A DNA stretch of 64,000 nt from Serinus canaria (Eukaryota; Chordata; Aves; Passeriformes; Fringillidae): the NCBI RefSeq assembly GCF_022539315.1, contig NC_066327.1, positions 13,618,995 through 13,682,994 of the forward strand. The letters are read 5' to 3'. A program made the position numbers and the translations under genes. Positions within the stretch are counted from its first letter, which is position 1. Every line of letters starts with the position of its first letter. This document shows, piece by piece, positions 9,696 through 45,000 of this stretch. The notes under the pieces are model-generated. The model was not told where the DNA came from and did not search any database. It saw only the letters and a program-made list of their open reading frames with translations.

Positions 9696-12607
9696 AATCA
9701 GAAATAAAGCAGTTTGCAGGAGGTACCAAGGAAAGAACAAAAGCAATTGAAAGAAATAAAGAAGTCCTCTGAGGCTACAGTTGATAAGAAGAACTTTATC
9801 TACAACCTCAACTTGCCCAGCACAGAGGAGTACTTAGAACACACAGCAGCTCAAACTTCAATCTGCATAATTTAAAATATTTCAGATTTTCCTGCATATG
9901 GACAGACAAGTGATGAAGGATGCATAGTAGCAAGCTTTATAAAAGCACTGAAGAAGAGAACCTGAAAAATTCATCACCCCTTATCATGAAGTTTAGTCTT
10001 ACAGTGGTTTTAAGTTATTCAGGACAGTTATGTTTAATTCTGTTCTACAAAGGATACAGAATTTCTATACTTTGCAATATCAAGTGCGGCCAAAATTCTT
10101 GAAATGAGCATTCAGTGTAAAAGTGTACCATCCTACAAGGTCAGGTTCCAGAAATGAGGTGCTTGTGTTACTGGGGTATTCCAGCCTTCCTGAGGAGCCC
10201 TTTCAGTAGTTTGTGTCTAGAGCTCTGCAGAGACCCTCCCATATTCCAAGACCCTCCAGATTCTACAGCCAACTTGGTCCTAGGCAAGTGGTGCATTTCT
10301 ACCTATATATATATATATTTAGATGTATTTATATATCCTACTTGACTATAGAAGGGTCCTGAAGCACTTCAATGCCTGAGGCTTTCTTTAAAAGGGTTAT
10401 AACCCTTATTCACCCAAATGGATAATGACAAATGATTTATATCTGGAAAGGAATGAAGAATGTTAGTTAAAAACAGTCAGGAAATAATGATCTTTGAAAT
10501 TCTTTCCTAAATTTACAAATAAATATAAATACAATTCTTAAACCATATGTTTTTTGTTTATATGTGTCAACCTGGCTATACATTCTTTAGACTTAGCATT
10601 CTTTTCTGGTTTTGGCTTGCTACACTCAAGCATTTGTGAGTTTGCTATGAATGGGGTTTGGAATTATATTGAAAAAAGAAAAATGAAGGGGTACATCTTC
10701 TCTGGCAAGAGTGATACAAAGATATATCAGCCACTGCTTTCCTCCCCAGTTCAGCAGAGTTGACAGCTGATAAAGCTATTGCAAAACAGAACTTGTTAGC
10801 AGCTCTCACTGAGCTCTCACTGAAACCAACATCCATGTTTATATGAAATCTACGTTTGTATCAAATCCCATGTTTAACCAAACCTGGCTCTGTTGACTTG
10901 TTTCCTTGCTCAGGGTCATTCATATTTTCCCTGTTTACTTTCTTAGCTGGCTCACCTTCACTTAAAACCATGGAATACTCAGAGTGGCTGATCTTGCCTG
11001 CTCAGTCCCGCTAGTTCTTATACTCTGGGCCAAAATCTGTCATTATTTTCTTGCAGTTATTTTCGTATTTTGTTGAGCATCCTTCTGCATGTGTTGTATT
11101 AATCTGTATTCTCAATTTCTCTATGTTTCTCTCTTCCCTGTTTTACCTGGCCCGTTGTAGCCCCTTCCTGCCAGCCATGGTGTCACATCATGCCATGTTT
11201 GCACCAAATGCAGTGCAGTTGCCAAGCCCCTAATCTCTGTATTTGATCAAATTGCTCCTTCTCCGTGCCCCTCTGAGAACTCATCACTTATCTCATGAAC
11301 AAATCAAGCTGCCAGTCACTGTGTTCAAAGAATTTCTTAGCTCTCCCCCCACTACTCACCACCTTGGTTAATCTTCTCTTCTCCCACATCCTCCATCTCC
11401 AGCAGCACGTCTCCTCTCAGGGGTTTCCGTGCTGGCTTCTCAACTCTGATGTCCTGTACTCATTCTTCTTCTGTACAGGCGCAAGGTCACACCCTTGTAT
11501 TTCTATTTATATTCAATTTTCTGATAAGACAACTTGTACATCTCTGCCAGCAGACTGCAAACCACTTTGGCCCAAGCTACAAAGATTTTTTCACCAAGTT
11601 GTTAATACCCTACAGTTAGTGTGAAGGGGAGACTAGAAAGAGTCATAATCCTAACAAGTGTTACTAGCTAAAAATGCAGTGCTGTTAAAAATTATCATTA
11701 TAAACTCAACTGTACTGACTCAAGTGAAATATTTGTTGACCAAGATCCAAGCCTTTTTGGGGGTAATTCACTGTTGCAGGCACAGTGAAATCTTTAAGTT
11801 TATCAGGGCATTCTACTGCACGTTTTTTGGTTCATTAATTACAGGAAAGGATCTCAGAGCATAATTTAAACTAGCAAATTCTCAAGCATAAGGCAATTTA
11901 TGAGCACACACAAGTGGTCCTATATTTTGGAGGTGAAAGGTCTGGAATCTACAAATAGGTGTGAAATCCCCCTTGACAGCAGTGATGCTTTTTTAGGAGA
12001 TCACACCCTTGTGTCATCTGACCACAAGAGTTTTTTGTACTCAGTCACTCTGTCACTCTGCTGAGAAACGAAGTACAGATTTACTGGATACTGGACTTCA
12101 GCATGACAAATGTTACAATATCTGCTGCATTTTGTCTTCAGCAAGGCCACCATATTTATTTTTTAATTTTTAAGAATTATTTTTATTTTTATTTATACAT
12201 ATATATATATCTATATAGGCATCAGCTGGCAACAGCTTCAGTTTGTCCTTGTTTCTGTCCTATGGTACTGCATTGTCTTAGGCAAAGTCTCTACAAATCT
12301 GTACATTAAGTGCTATATTTAAATTGTATTTTTATGGAAAGTGCACATTCTTAATTAGCATTGAACAGGACACTCATCCTGTACATCCATGTTGGGTACA
12401 TGCATTTATAACTGTATTCCAGTTATATCCATTTATAACCAGATGAGCCAGTAGGAGACAGATGCTTAATCATGCCACACCCCTTTAATTTATCCTTAAT
12501 CATTGATTCACATCTTCTGCATGTCCCTCAAGTGTTATTTTTTTCCACAACATTTACCTTGGCGTATATTTCAATGTGTGCTGTTCACCTTATGGCTTCA
12601 GAGAGGA

Positions 12608-12657
12608 TGTGGTTATGGTCTGACAGAAAGGAAGTTTTGCTGTAGATGGGAAGATAA
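12608..12657 (+). promoter_or_regulatory. ITK: RUNX/ETS/GATA motif cluster upstream of ITK
   Basis: TGTGGTTA (RUNX consensus) at 12608-12615, AGGAAGT (ETS core) at 12629-12635 and AGATAA (GATA) at 12652-12657 lie 140-190 bases before the ITK start codon. These are the factor classes that drive T-cell genes. There is no CpG island. Binding is inferred from motifs only. Confidence 0.45.
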
Positions 12658-12796
12658 AGCTCAAAAGCACCTACGCTGCCTCTTGAGCACTTCTTTTTTT
12701 TTTAATTAACTGCCTTCTTTCTCGTGTTTCTTTCTTTGACAGAGCACACAGCTCAGAGTTCCCATGTCCTGGGAGACAAACATTCTTGGCCCAGCC

Positions 12797-36457
<23,661 letters not shown>

Positions 36458-38460
36458 TCATGGCACTGCATGCTCAGCACAGCCAAGAGAGTCCTGAGAA
36501 GAGAGAAGGCTGGATTTTCCCCAACAAAGCATTAACAGGAATCCTCTCACCATAAACACTTGCCATATGCCTGGGGAGGAGGAGAGGGCAGAGGCTGGTA
36601 CTTCCAGACAGACAAGATATCCCCAGGCCTTCCAGAGCCTAGACAGACACAGGCTTTGGTTTGGCCAAGAGTGTGGTTTGCATCCTAAAACCAGAAGTGA
36701 CTATTGAGCATGGATCCTGAACCACACAGTCCAGCAAGGTGTTTCTCCTGAAGAGACAGCCTCAAAATTTAGAGATCTGACATTGCTGTTCTATTTCTGT
36801 GAACTCCCAAATGAAGGTCTTCCCTGAAGGGAGATTTAAAAAAAGCTTTCTTTAACTGAGGAGGAATGTTTAGACACTTCCCTGGCTCTCTAATTCAGAG
36901 TGGGCTGGACCTGAAAGCTCTGAACAGGAATAAGCCTGGGAGACACAGAAGCAGGCTGGATTCAGTGACTGCATTTCTGATGCTGGTATTTCAAGGTGGT
37001 TTTGTTTTCCCTTTGCATGATTTTCCCTGCAACTGTGGCATAACAGGAACAGGATTTGGATACCTGGTAAGCTGAAGTGGTGTCTGTGTGTGCATGCAAG
37101 TTTGTGAGGGAGGAAGAGAAAAAGAAATGTTTGTGCTGAAGAGTCTTGAAAGTCTCTCAAAGTGCATTGTACAGTGAGTGGGGAAATGGGACTCTGATGC
37201 AAATGAAGACATTCTTGGAGGGAAGAAGTCAAAGCTGAATGTTTATATTGATTTTTTTCTTCAATCTCTCTACATCAGAAGTTTAATATATGACCTCCAC
37301 CCAAATTCTTTGTTCAAAGTATGGAGGAGTGAGCAGTCCAGGATAAGACAGAGTCCCAGGATCTGATTACCTGTGAAAGGTACAGGAACCTACCCCTGAA
37401 CTGGTGTGTTGGGCAGGAGGGAGCCAGAGGGCTCAGGAGGGAGCCAGAGAAAACATGCAGAAGTGCTCAGTGCACCAGTGGTCAGAGAACTTTAAAAAGC
37501 AGCAGAATCACCACAAGTAAAGACTTCTGCATCTTTTCTGTGAACAAAGTCCAGACTGAATGGTGTGCCTGGGTTCTTTCTCCCCGAGGAGTTCCACATT
37601 TTGTGGTGACAGCAGAAGGTATAAACAAAATCCATCTCCTGGTATTTCCCTTAAAATCTGTGGTTTCACTGCAAGACAGAGACACTGTTTTGACATAACT
37701 GACTTCAAACCCAAAGTGTGGGTGTTGGTGTCCTGCAGAATTTGTAAATAAGATCAGGACTTTTTGCTAAGCATTAACAATCACTAAGGAAGTCAAGAGG
37801 GCTCACAGATGATATGTGCAGACATGCAATATGTATTTTTGATGCTTCTCTGTCTGGGCAGGTGAGAACACGAGGAAACCTTACACGACAGCAGCTTACA
37901 AAACCTCTGAAATTCAAACTTCCAGCAGCAACCCCCTGTCTTTACACAAGTCAGGTTCAAATAGCTTTGCCAACAAAAATGGAACAAGGAAATAATGTAA
38001 TCCCATGATCTCACATATCCTGTGTCAAATTATTTCTTCATAGAAGGAGGCTTAATTTTTTGTATTTTTCAAGCTCTTTGTTCTAGGGTGGCTTTTAGGA
38101 GCCAGAATATCTTTTCAGACATGTTGAAATGGGCAAGGCATCAGTTCCTGCCTTACACATCTCCTCACACTGTGACAGGGGTGTCTATAGGCTCAAAAGT
38201 TCAGCTCACTGCCCCCACCATCCTTGAAGGACCCAGGGGTCTGCTGAGCATGAGGACATTGCTATTAAGGAGCAGCAATATTGCTCTGCTAGGTGACATT
38301 TCTGAGGTTGTATTTATATTTGGAAAAGTGTAATATTTATTAGCTAGAGTGGGTTGCACAAAATATTATTGTGATGGTTTATGTTCAGTTTTATTTTGCA
38401 GTCTTTCTATGCACACAATGTGGACTTTTACAAACAATAAAATTGCTGAGTTCCAACTGT
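36458..38460 (+). other. ITK: ITK 3' UTR (inferred)
   Basis: About 2 kb from the stop codon to just past the first AATAAA. No ORF with a recognisable domain. Length is plausible for ITK but no transcript is available here. Confidence 0.5.
38436..38441 (+). terminator. ITK: Probable ITK poly(A) signal AATAAA
   Basis: First canonical AATAAA downstream of the ITK stop, preceded by T-rich sequence with TTTTATTTTGCAG. A second AATAAA lies at 38646-38651. Confidence 0.55.
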
Positions 38461-38651
38461 GACTTTCACTGTATGTGAGCCAAACTGTAAAAACCATGCA
38501 CCTATACTCAAATCCCCTCCACCAAGATGCAAACAGGCTTCTTCTGGCTTTCTGAAATATCTCTGTTCCCCAGAACTGTGGCTGTGTTCTGGGGTTACAC
38601 AATGTGCTGGGTTTATGGGGGTAGGAAGCATTCAGAATCTCTGCAAATAAA

Positions 38652-40870
38652 TATAAAACTTTATTACAGACACCAGATTTTTAGGTCTAAATATCCATTA
38701 TGGTGGCTTTTAATTCTCTGACTCTTCATAAAATTGGGGGTGGTAATATCTGAGTGCTCCCAGAGGGTGTTTCCCCATAATTTACAGGGCACTTCAGGAA
38801 TCTCTAAAGGGCAGTGCCAGAGTGGGATAGCTGCATGATACCAGTGCACTGTAACACAGTCTTCCCTCACCTCAGCAGGGTCTAAGGCAAGTTTAGCTGG
38901 GTGCCCTTCACGTGGCTTGACCAGATCTGTTCCCCACAAAGCAGAGGTGAGAATATCAGTCTCCCACTGCAAAGCGAGTCACCTTTCTGTGAACACCCCT
39001 TCCCTGCCTCCCTAGAAAGCATTTCACACGTGCTGAATGTTTCAGCTGCTGCCCCTTTGCCTGGCTGTGCCTCACCAGGGTGGGAGGTTGTGCCTGTGCC
39101 TCCTTTTCCCTGCTGGCTATCCCAGGTGGACGCAGGGCTCTGCACACTTGGCTGGAGCCAGGCCCAGAGCTGTGTCCCAGCATGTCCCCAAGCTGCTGCT
39201 GAGATGGCCAGGCACAGGCACAGCCAGGCTGGAGCCCCTGCTAGCAAAGGCAGTCAAGCAGGAACCTCATCTAGAAAGAGCAGCTGATGCTTCTCAGTGG
39301 GGTCCAGGGACTGCAGCGTGGCAGCATTAGCCATGAAAAGCTCTTTTCTGGGCATGGGTCAGTCCCCCTGGGGATGTGGGTGTTGTTCCAGTGCACAATT
39401 ACCTTAAAATCAGGCCTGAAAAAAAAAATCTAGAATTACCTGAAGTATTTTCAATGAACATGTTTTTATGTGATGTTTGGTGTTGTCCCTCTCTGAATGT
39501 CTGTCAGCACAGCAGGATTCAGGTGAATGGCTCTGCTAAAGCTCACTTGGCAGCCACAACAAATCCAGGTGTGTTCCTGTGTTCAGCTCACCCCAGCACC
39601 GTGCTCTCTCTCCTCTCCACACACTGATGCACACACAGCTGCTGTAGCTGCATGGGGCTGCCCCTCACTGTCACTGACCCCAGCCTGCAGGGAGATCTGC
39701 GGGACAAATGCAGCAAAGCTCGTTCTATCCTTCTACCAGCTAAGACAACATGGAGCAGAAAAATAGCATCATCACATTCATGGAATTCCCATCACACTGA
39801 GCCTGGCTGATAACAAGACCAGATTAAACTGTACTTAAAGAAAGTCCACAGAAGTCTTTTCTGTCAGATTTCTTGAACTAACCTTCACCCACAGCCTCAG
39901 AGTGATATTTGCTGTTAAATCTTTTGTGTCTGCACTAACAACGCTCACTTACTGATTTTTTCTGACAAGTATTAAATAGTAAAAAGAGGAATGATGGCTA
40001 CAATGTGTTCTAGTCAAGGGTGAGATAGAGTTGTAGATATCACAGAATCATAGAATAGTTTGGGTTGGAAGCGACCTTTAAAGGTCACCTAGTTCAAAGC
40101 CCAAAGAAGAAATGCTATTCAGAGAAAGGTTCTGTGCCCAGAGATTTATTGATACATTTTTTTCAGGTGTGGTCCTGTCCTTTAAAACAAAGTTAGTTCC
40201 TAAGACTGTTCTGCTGCTTCTCTAGTTTGCAGACCCCAGTGCCTTCAGCCCGTGGCACCCATTCAAATTACAGCAGCAGATGTGCAGTGCAAACCTGGTG
40301 TCCAGGCTTCCCCACATACCCACAGGAAGCAAGCCCAGCCCCACACTTTCACGGACAACAGCAGCAGCCTCAGGAATGGAGGGGTCTCTCAGATCCAGGA
40401 AAGGCCAGGTAGCAATCTGATTCTGGCATAGGCTCATGCTCAGGAAAGGGACACTGCTAGGGCCACCACAGAAATACACCCAGACCTGCATCTAGACTTT
40501 CATCAATCCTTGGGTATCCACCAGTGTCTTTCAACAAGCAAGACAGCTCCATACAGGGTTTATGTCAGTCACCGTGAGGGAGTGTCCCTCTGAAAGCTGT
40601 GAGTTTGGATTTCAGACTACGTCTGAGGAGTTGTATTAGAGCTTTAAACAGGAGTAAAAGCAGGACTGGAAACTTGTCCCTGAAAAAAAGCCAGATGCCA
40701 GAAATGCCACAAGGAAGACCTTTCAGATGCGGTGCTGACTCAGTAGAGGATTGGAGCTCTGAGCGAAGGCGCTGCCTTCAGGTTTTGATCCCCAACATGC
40801 TCAGTCATCCGAAGCTCTGTATGTTTTCTAGATGTGTATGTATTCTGCCACCAGGGCGTTTAAGATGGTA
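38652..40870. other. Intergenic region between ITK and CYFIP2
   Basis: About 2.2 kb containing one CR1 tail fragment (40042-40105). ORFs of 121-128 aa around 39.0 kb overlap on both strands and lack domains. Confidence 0.6.
40042..40105 (-). mobile_element. CR1 3'-end fragment, minus orientation
   Basis: CACAGAATCATAGAATAGTT, TGGGTTGGAAGCGACC and AAAGGTCACCTAGTTCAA are the classic complement of a CR1 tail. Confidence 0.9.
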
Positions 40871-41289
40871 GGTGACGCCTATCAATGGTCCTCCGAGGGG
40901 CAGAGGGGCTGAACACCCGCGACCCAGCGAGCCCAGCAGCAGCAGCGAGATGGAGAATCCCAGCCCGGTCCCGCTCTTTCAGGGACCCAAACCCTCTGTG
41001 CCACCATCAAGCTCCCGAGGGGCTGCTGCAGCCGCCCCCCGCTCTCTCCCCTCCGTGCCCGGGGGTGCTGCCGGCCTTCCCCTCCCCGCCGGGAGCCGCC
41101 GGCGCCGCGCTGCCGCCAGCCCGGAGCTCCGCGCCGCGGGGGGAACGCGGTCCCCGGCCCGAGCGGGGGCAGAGCCGCGGCCCCGCCGCGCATCCCCCGC
41201 GCCGCTGGGGGAGGAGCCGCCCGCTCCGCTCCAGCCCCTTCCCGCGGCGGGGCCGGGGCTCCCCCCGCCGCCGCGCCGCGCGGAGGGGC

Positions 41290-41390
41290 CGGCGGAGCGA
41301 GAGCCGCGGAAGTGCACTTGCTGCAGCCATTTCCTGCTCTTTGTGCGGGCGGCGCGCAGCATCCCCCGCGGAGCATCCCGCGGAGCGCAG
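41290..41390 (+). other. CYFIP2: Probable non-coding exon 1 of CYFIP2
   Basis: The 3' end is set by the consensus donor GTGAGC at 41391; the 5' end is only estimated. It would splice to the exon carrying the start codon, acceptor at 47496. Confidence 0.5.
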
Positions 41391-41552
41391 GTGAGCGGCC
41401 GGGGGTGGGCGCGGGGCTGCGCGGGGGCTGCGCGGCTCCGTCCCCTCCTTCCCTCCCTCCCTTCCTCCCTCCACGGGGCTGTGCCCGCCGCCGAGCCCCA
41501 TCTGCGGGAAGCCCCGGGCGGGCGGAGCGGGGCAGGTGCGGGCGCGGCGGGC

Positions 41553-41606
41553 GGGCCGGGATGTGCGGGATGTACGGGCCGGGATGTGCGGGATGTACGG
41601 GATGTA
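41553..41606. repeat. 23-bp tandem repeat in the CYFIP2 CpG island
   Basis: Two copies of GGGCCGGGATGTGCGGGATG plus TAC, with a partial third GGGATGTA. Confidence 0.85.
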
Positions 41607-42020
41607 TCCCACAATGCCCCGAGCTACCTGCGGCGCTCAGCCTGCCCGCAGCCGCCGCACGGCGCCGGGGAAAAAATAGCGCAAATCCCCCTTGTCCTCC
41701 CCCCGCTCCGCATCCCCAGCACGGGGGAAGGGGCCGAGCCCCGGGCCCGCGGGCGCTGCAGGCCCCGCCGCGGCAGCGCAAGCCCGAGCCGGGGTGGCGG
41801 CGGTGCTGGAGAACGGGGCGCGGAGAGGATGCTGATGATGGAAGGGCGGCCCCGGCCGGCTCCCGGAGCGCCCGTGGCGTGGAAATATGGTGTTCCAGGG
41901 GGATGAGGGGGATAGAGGCAGCGCCGGCGTCAGAGGCAGCGCTGGGGATACAGGGCTGGAGCGGCGGTCGCAGGTTCGGGCTGTGCCGCGGTCGCGGGCG
42001 GCGGAACCGCTCCCGCCCCG

Positions 42021-42045
42021 CCGGTGCCGGTGCCGGTGCCGGTGC
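42021..42045. repeat. (CCGGTG)4 hexanucleotide repeat
   Basis: Four tandem CCGGTG units in the CpG island. Confidence 0.9.
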
Positions 42046-45000
42046 GTGGGGCCGGCAGCGCTCCTCCTTTGTGCTCAACTTTGCCCCCGATGCCGCTGGA
42101 AATGCCCCGCGCCAGCCGCATCCCAGCGGGCCCAGGGGGAGGGAGCGAGGGGATGGATTCCGCAGGAAATTTCCGTGGGCTGGAAGGACCGGGAAAGAAC
42201 GAGGAGGAGAAGAAGCAGCAGCAGCACACAGTGAACGCTCCCTGCTGTTGGGGAAGGGGGCAGGGTGCAGGGTTTGTGTGCTGTCAGGGGACGCTGCCAG
42301 CAGCAGAGCGTGGCCCCCTTTGCCATCTGCCGCTTCCCAGGGGGGGTTCCTGCCTTGGGGCCTTGGATCACAAAGGTCTCAAAGAATTAGGCTGAGTCGC
42401 TGAAGCCCCTGCACCCTCCTGCCCTGAGATACCGAGAGAAAAATCACCCTCGTGTTTTGCCTGATGATGGTAGTCTGGGGCTGGTCACAGAGATGGGGCA
42501 CTAGCCCAGTGTTCTGGTGTCACAGCCATTTAATTCCTATGCTATTTCCCTGCATAGGAAAATTCTTTTTTCCTTTTCTCTGTACAGTTGATTGTTATTA
42601 ATGAAGCCTAAGTAATAGGGGAAAATCTTCCATTTTCTGGTCAGGGTCTCTGGAGTAAAGCAAAATATGCTCAATTCATTTTCACTGAATTAAGTTTTGT
42701 TAACAAACAGTGATCATCTCTTCATGAGAAATGGGAAGATTGATTTTGGAAGATCAATAATTGGTCAACTATTAACAATGCTGGCCTGTGTGATTTGGTT
42801 TCCCAAGAAGTGCTTTAACTGTCAGCAGTGGGTTGTTTATAAACTTGCTCTAAATTTCTCAATTCTATTGGAAGTGTAGTTTCATATACCTGTCTCCTTC
42901 CTTGACCCGCTTTCTTTGGCACCAGAAAAAAAATACTGTTTAGCTATTCTAAAAGAAATAAATTCCAGGATAATTGTGTTGCTGAGAGACAAGGATGGTG
43001 CAAATGCTTGGAACTCAGCCCTAATGGGATGGAAGAAAACGTAGAGTGGAGATTGAAAAAAACACCTTCAGGAGTCATGTAGTTTGGCTTCCTTTTTCTT
43101 GATGTGAAGGTAATTTTATGGTTATTAACATCTGTGTCTGTGTGGAGCAGAGGCCCAGCTCTGCCAGCCTCACTCTGCAAAGAACCTCCTGACTGTGGTG
43201 GTGGTTGCAATGTAATGTGTCCTGTGCATTTTAGGCAGGAGTCAAACTAAAGTTTTACACTCTGAAGTTATTTTTGACTAAATATATGTTGGTGGCCAGG
43301 ATCCTTTATCCTCCTGTTGCTGTCAGGCACTGGGTACCAGAAACTTGGCTTTTGTGAAACTGACACATGGTTCTGCTGGGTAAGGAGAGGGCCTGCCCAC
43401 TGCTTTGGTGCTGTATTTGGAGAAAGAGGGAAGCATTTTTACAGAGGTAAAACTAAATTCAGTGATTTTCCCAGATTACCCAGGGGCTGAGAATCAGAGT
43501 TGGAGAAGATTCTCAGATCCTCAGAGGGTGACCATGTTTGTCCTCCTTCTTTACATTGCTACCTCCTCAGCAGAAGTGTTTTTGCTGCTCAGCTCACCCC
43601 AGGCTCACAGGGCTTGGACTCTGTCTGAGCAATTCCCATTTTTTCTTGCCTCCTTTCCTGCTCTTGGTGCCTACTACAGCACCAATGTGAGTGTCTGCTG
43701 TAGGAGTAGGCAGGCTGAAAATCCTGAACATCCCATGCCACTTCCCCAGAGCCCTGAGCTGTGCAGCTTGGGGGCTGAGCACATGTGCATGCAACACATT
43801 CATTATGGCCCTACTTTTAAAAGTCTTTATTTCCCCAAGTTGCTTGAACAGTAAAGTCATCTTTGTGCTTCTCCCTGCAAAGAGGGTGATACTGCACCAC
43901 TGCTTCTGGGCAAGAAGTTTGGTGGGGAAGGCAGGACAGGCCCTGGAAGCTCAGACATCTGGGCTGTCCATCCTCTCTGCTCAGAGCCTTCCTGTGCTGT
44001 CTGTGGAATCTGGTCCCCAGGCTCTGCCACAACAGCCCCTGTGTCAGCAGCTCCTCCTTGCCATCCCTGCCTGGCTGGCTCCCTGCAGCTCCCCCAGGTC
44101 CTCATTTGGCTTTGGAAGGTGTGTGGGGTGGCCAGAGGGTTTGCAGCTGAGCTGTGGGAAGTGGATGGGAAGTTTCTGCAGTAAATGAGCAGAAAGAGTG
44201 GGCAGCACTGCACCCATTAGCACCACTGCTCATGAGCAGGAGGGATAAACAGCCCAGTGCAGCATCCCTGCCTCAGGTTTCACTGGGGTGGGGTTGGTTT
44301 CTGCCAGGCTCACCTTCAGTTTTGTCAAAACACGTAGGACCAGAAGAACTTTGGTTTCTCTGACCAGAGCTGGGATCTGGAGGTGGCTCCTGGCAGCCTG
44401 GGAGGCCAGAGAGGCAGGATGTGTTCAGGAAAGCCTCACCCCACTGTGCCTGGGCTAGGACAGAGAAAAGCCCTGTTCCTGGGCCCCTGCTGTGCTGCTC
44501 CCTGCTCGGGTGGAGCCCAGCCCCGTGGCCACCTGTGCCCAAGCACTGTCACCAGGCCACCACCACGGGCTGTGTCCTCTTCCCAGCACGGCCACCCCAA
44601 AGCCCAGGTGGTGGATGGCAGTTAAGGGTTTCTGATGAGTGTCCCCAGGGATCCCTGACCTCCCTGAGCTGGAGCCACTGCCAGATGACCTCCCAGCTGC
44701 CCCCCTTGTCTCTGGACAGAGGGATGGAGCTGGATTTACAGGACAGCCCCAGCAAGTCTGGGTTAGAATCTTCTTTGCTGGAGGGAGAGGGAGGGCAGCA
44801 CAGGTCTGGGGGAGTGGGGCTTCACTGCCATCCTCCCTGGGTGATCTGGGGTGATGACCCAGGTCTGCTGGCCCTGGACCAGTGGCCCTTCTGTCACACA
44901 CTCTCACTGTGAGGCTGCTGTCTGTGGCAGTGTGCTAGGGATAGCAGGCCCAGGGGAAGTCCTGGCTGACCACGCTGTTCCCTGTAGCTGCTCTTGGATT

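Larger units (their letters stand above)
5843..12600. other. Intergenic region between MED7 and ITK
   Basis: About 6.7 kb, mostly AT-rich, with no ORF that has a recognisable domain. It holds a 51-bp tandem duplication (6307-6401), an (AAAT)n run at 7820-7842, a 23-T run at 9673-9695, and TA-rich runs at about 10303-10318 and 12195-12215. Mammals carry GARIN3 (FAM71B) here; no such gene was seen. Confidence 0.6.
40880..42150 (+). promoter_or_regulatory. CYFIP2: CpG-island promoter of CYFIP2
   Basis: A 1.3 kb block with very high GC and CpG, lacking stop codons by composition, so its 200-400-codon ORFs on both strands are artefacts. It contains a strong donor at 41391 (GCGCAG|GTGAGC) that fits the end of a non-coding exon. 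No TATA box seen. Includes two short tandem repeats (41553-41606, 42021-42045). Confidence 0.75.

Noticed and set aside
12764..12796. Upstream in-frame ATG as the ITK start
   Set aside because: It would add [11 protein letters not shown], absent from known ITK proteins, whereas the ATG at 12797 gives the conserved MNN start and the human length.
40872..42403. Very long overlapping ORFs (up to 398 codons) on both strands
   Set aside because: They lie in the CYFIP2 CpG island, are Ala/Pro/Arg/Gly-rich, occur in several frames at once and match no family; high GC removes stop codons.
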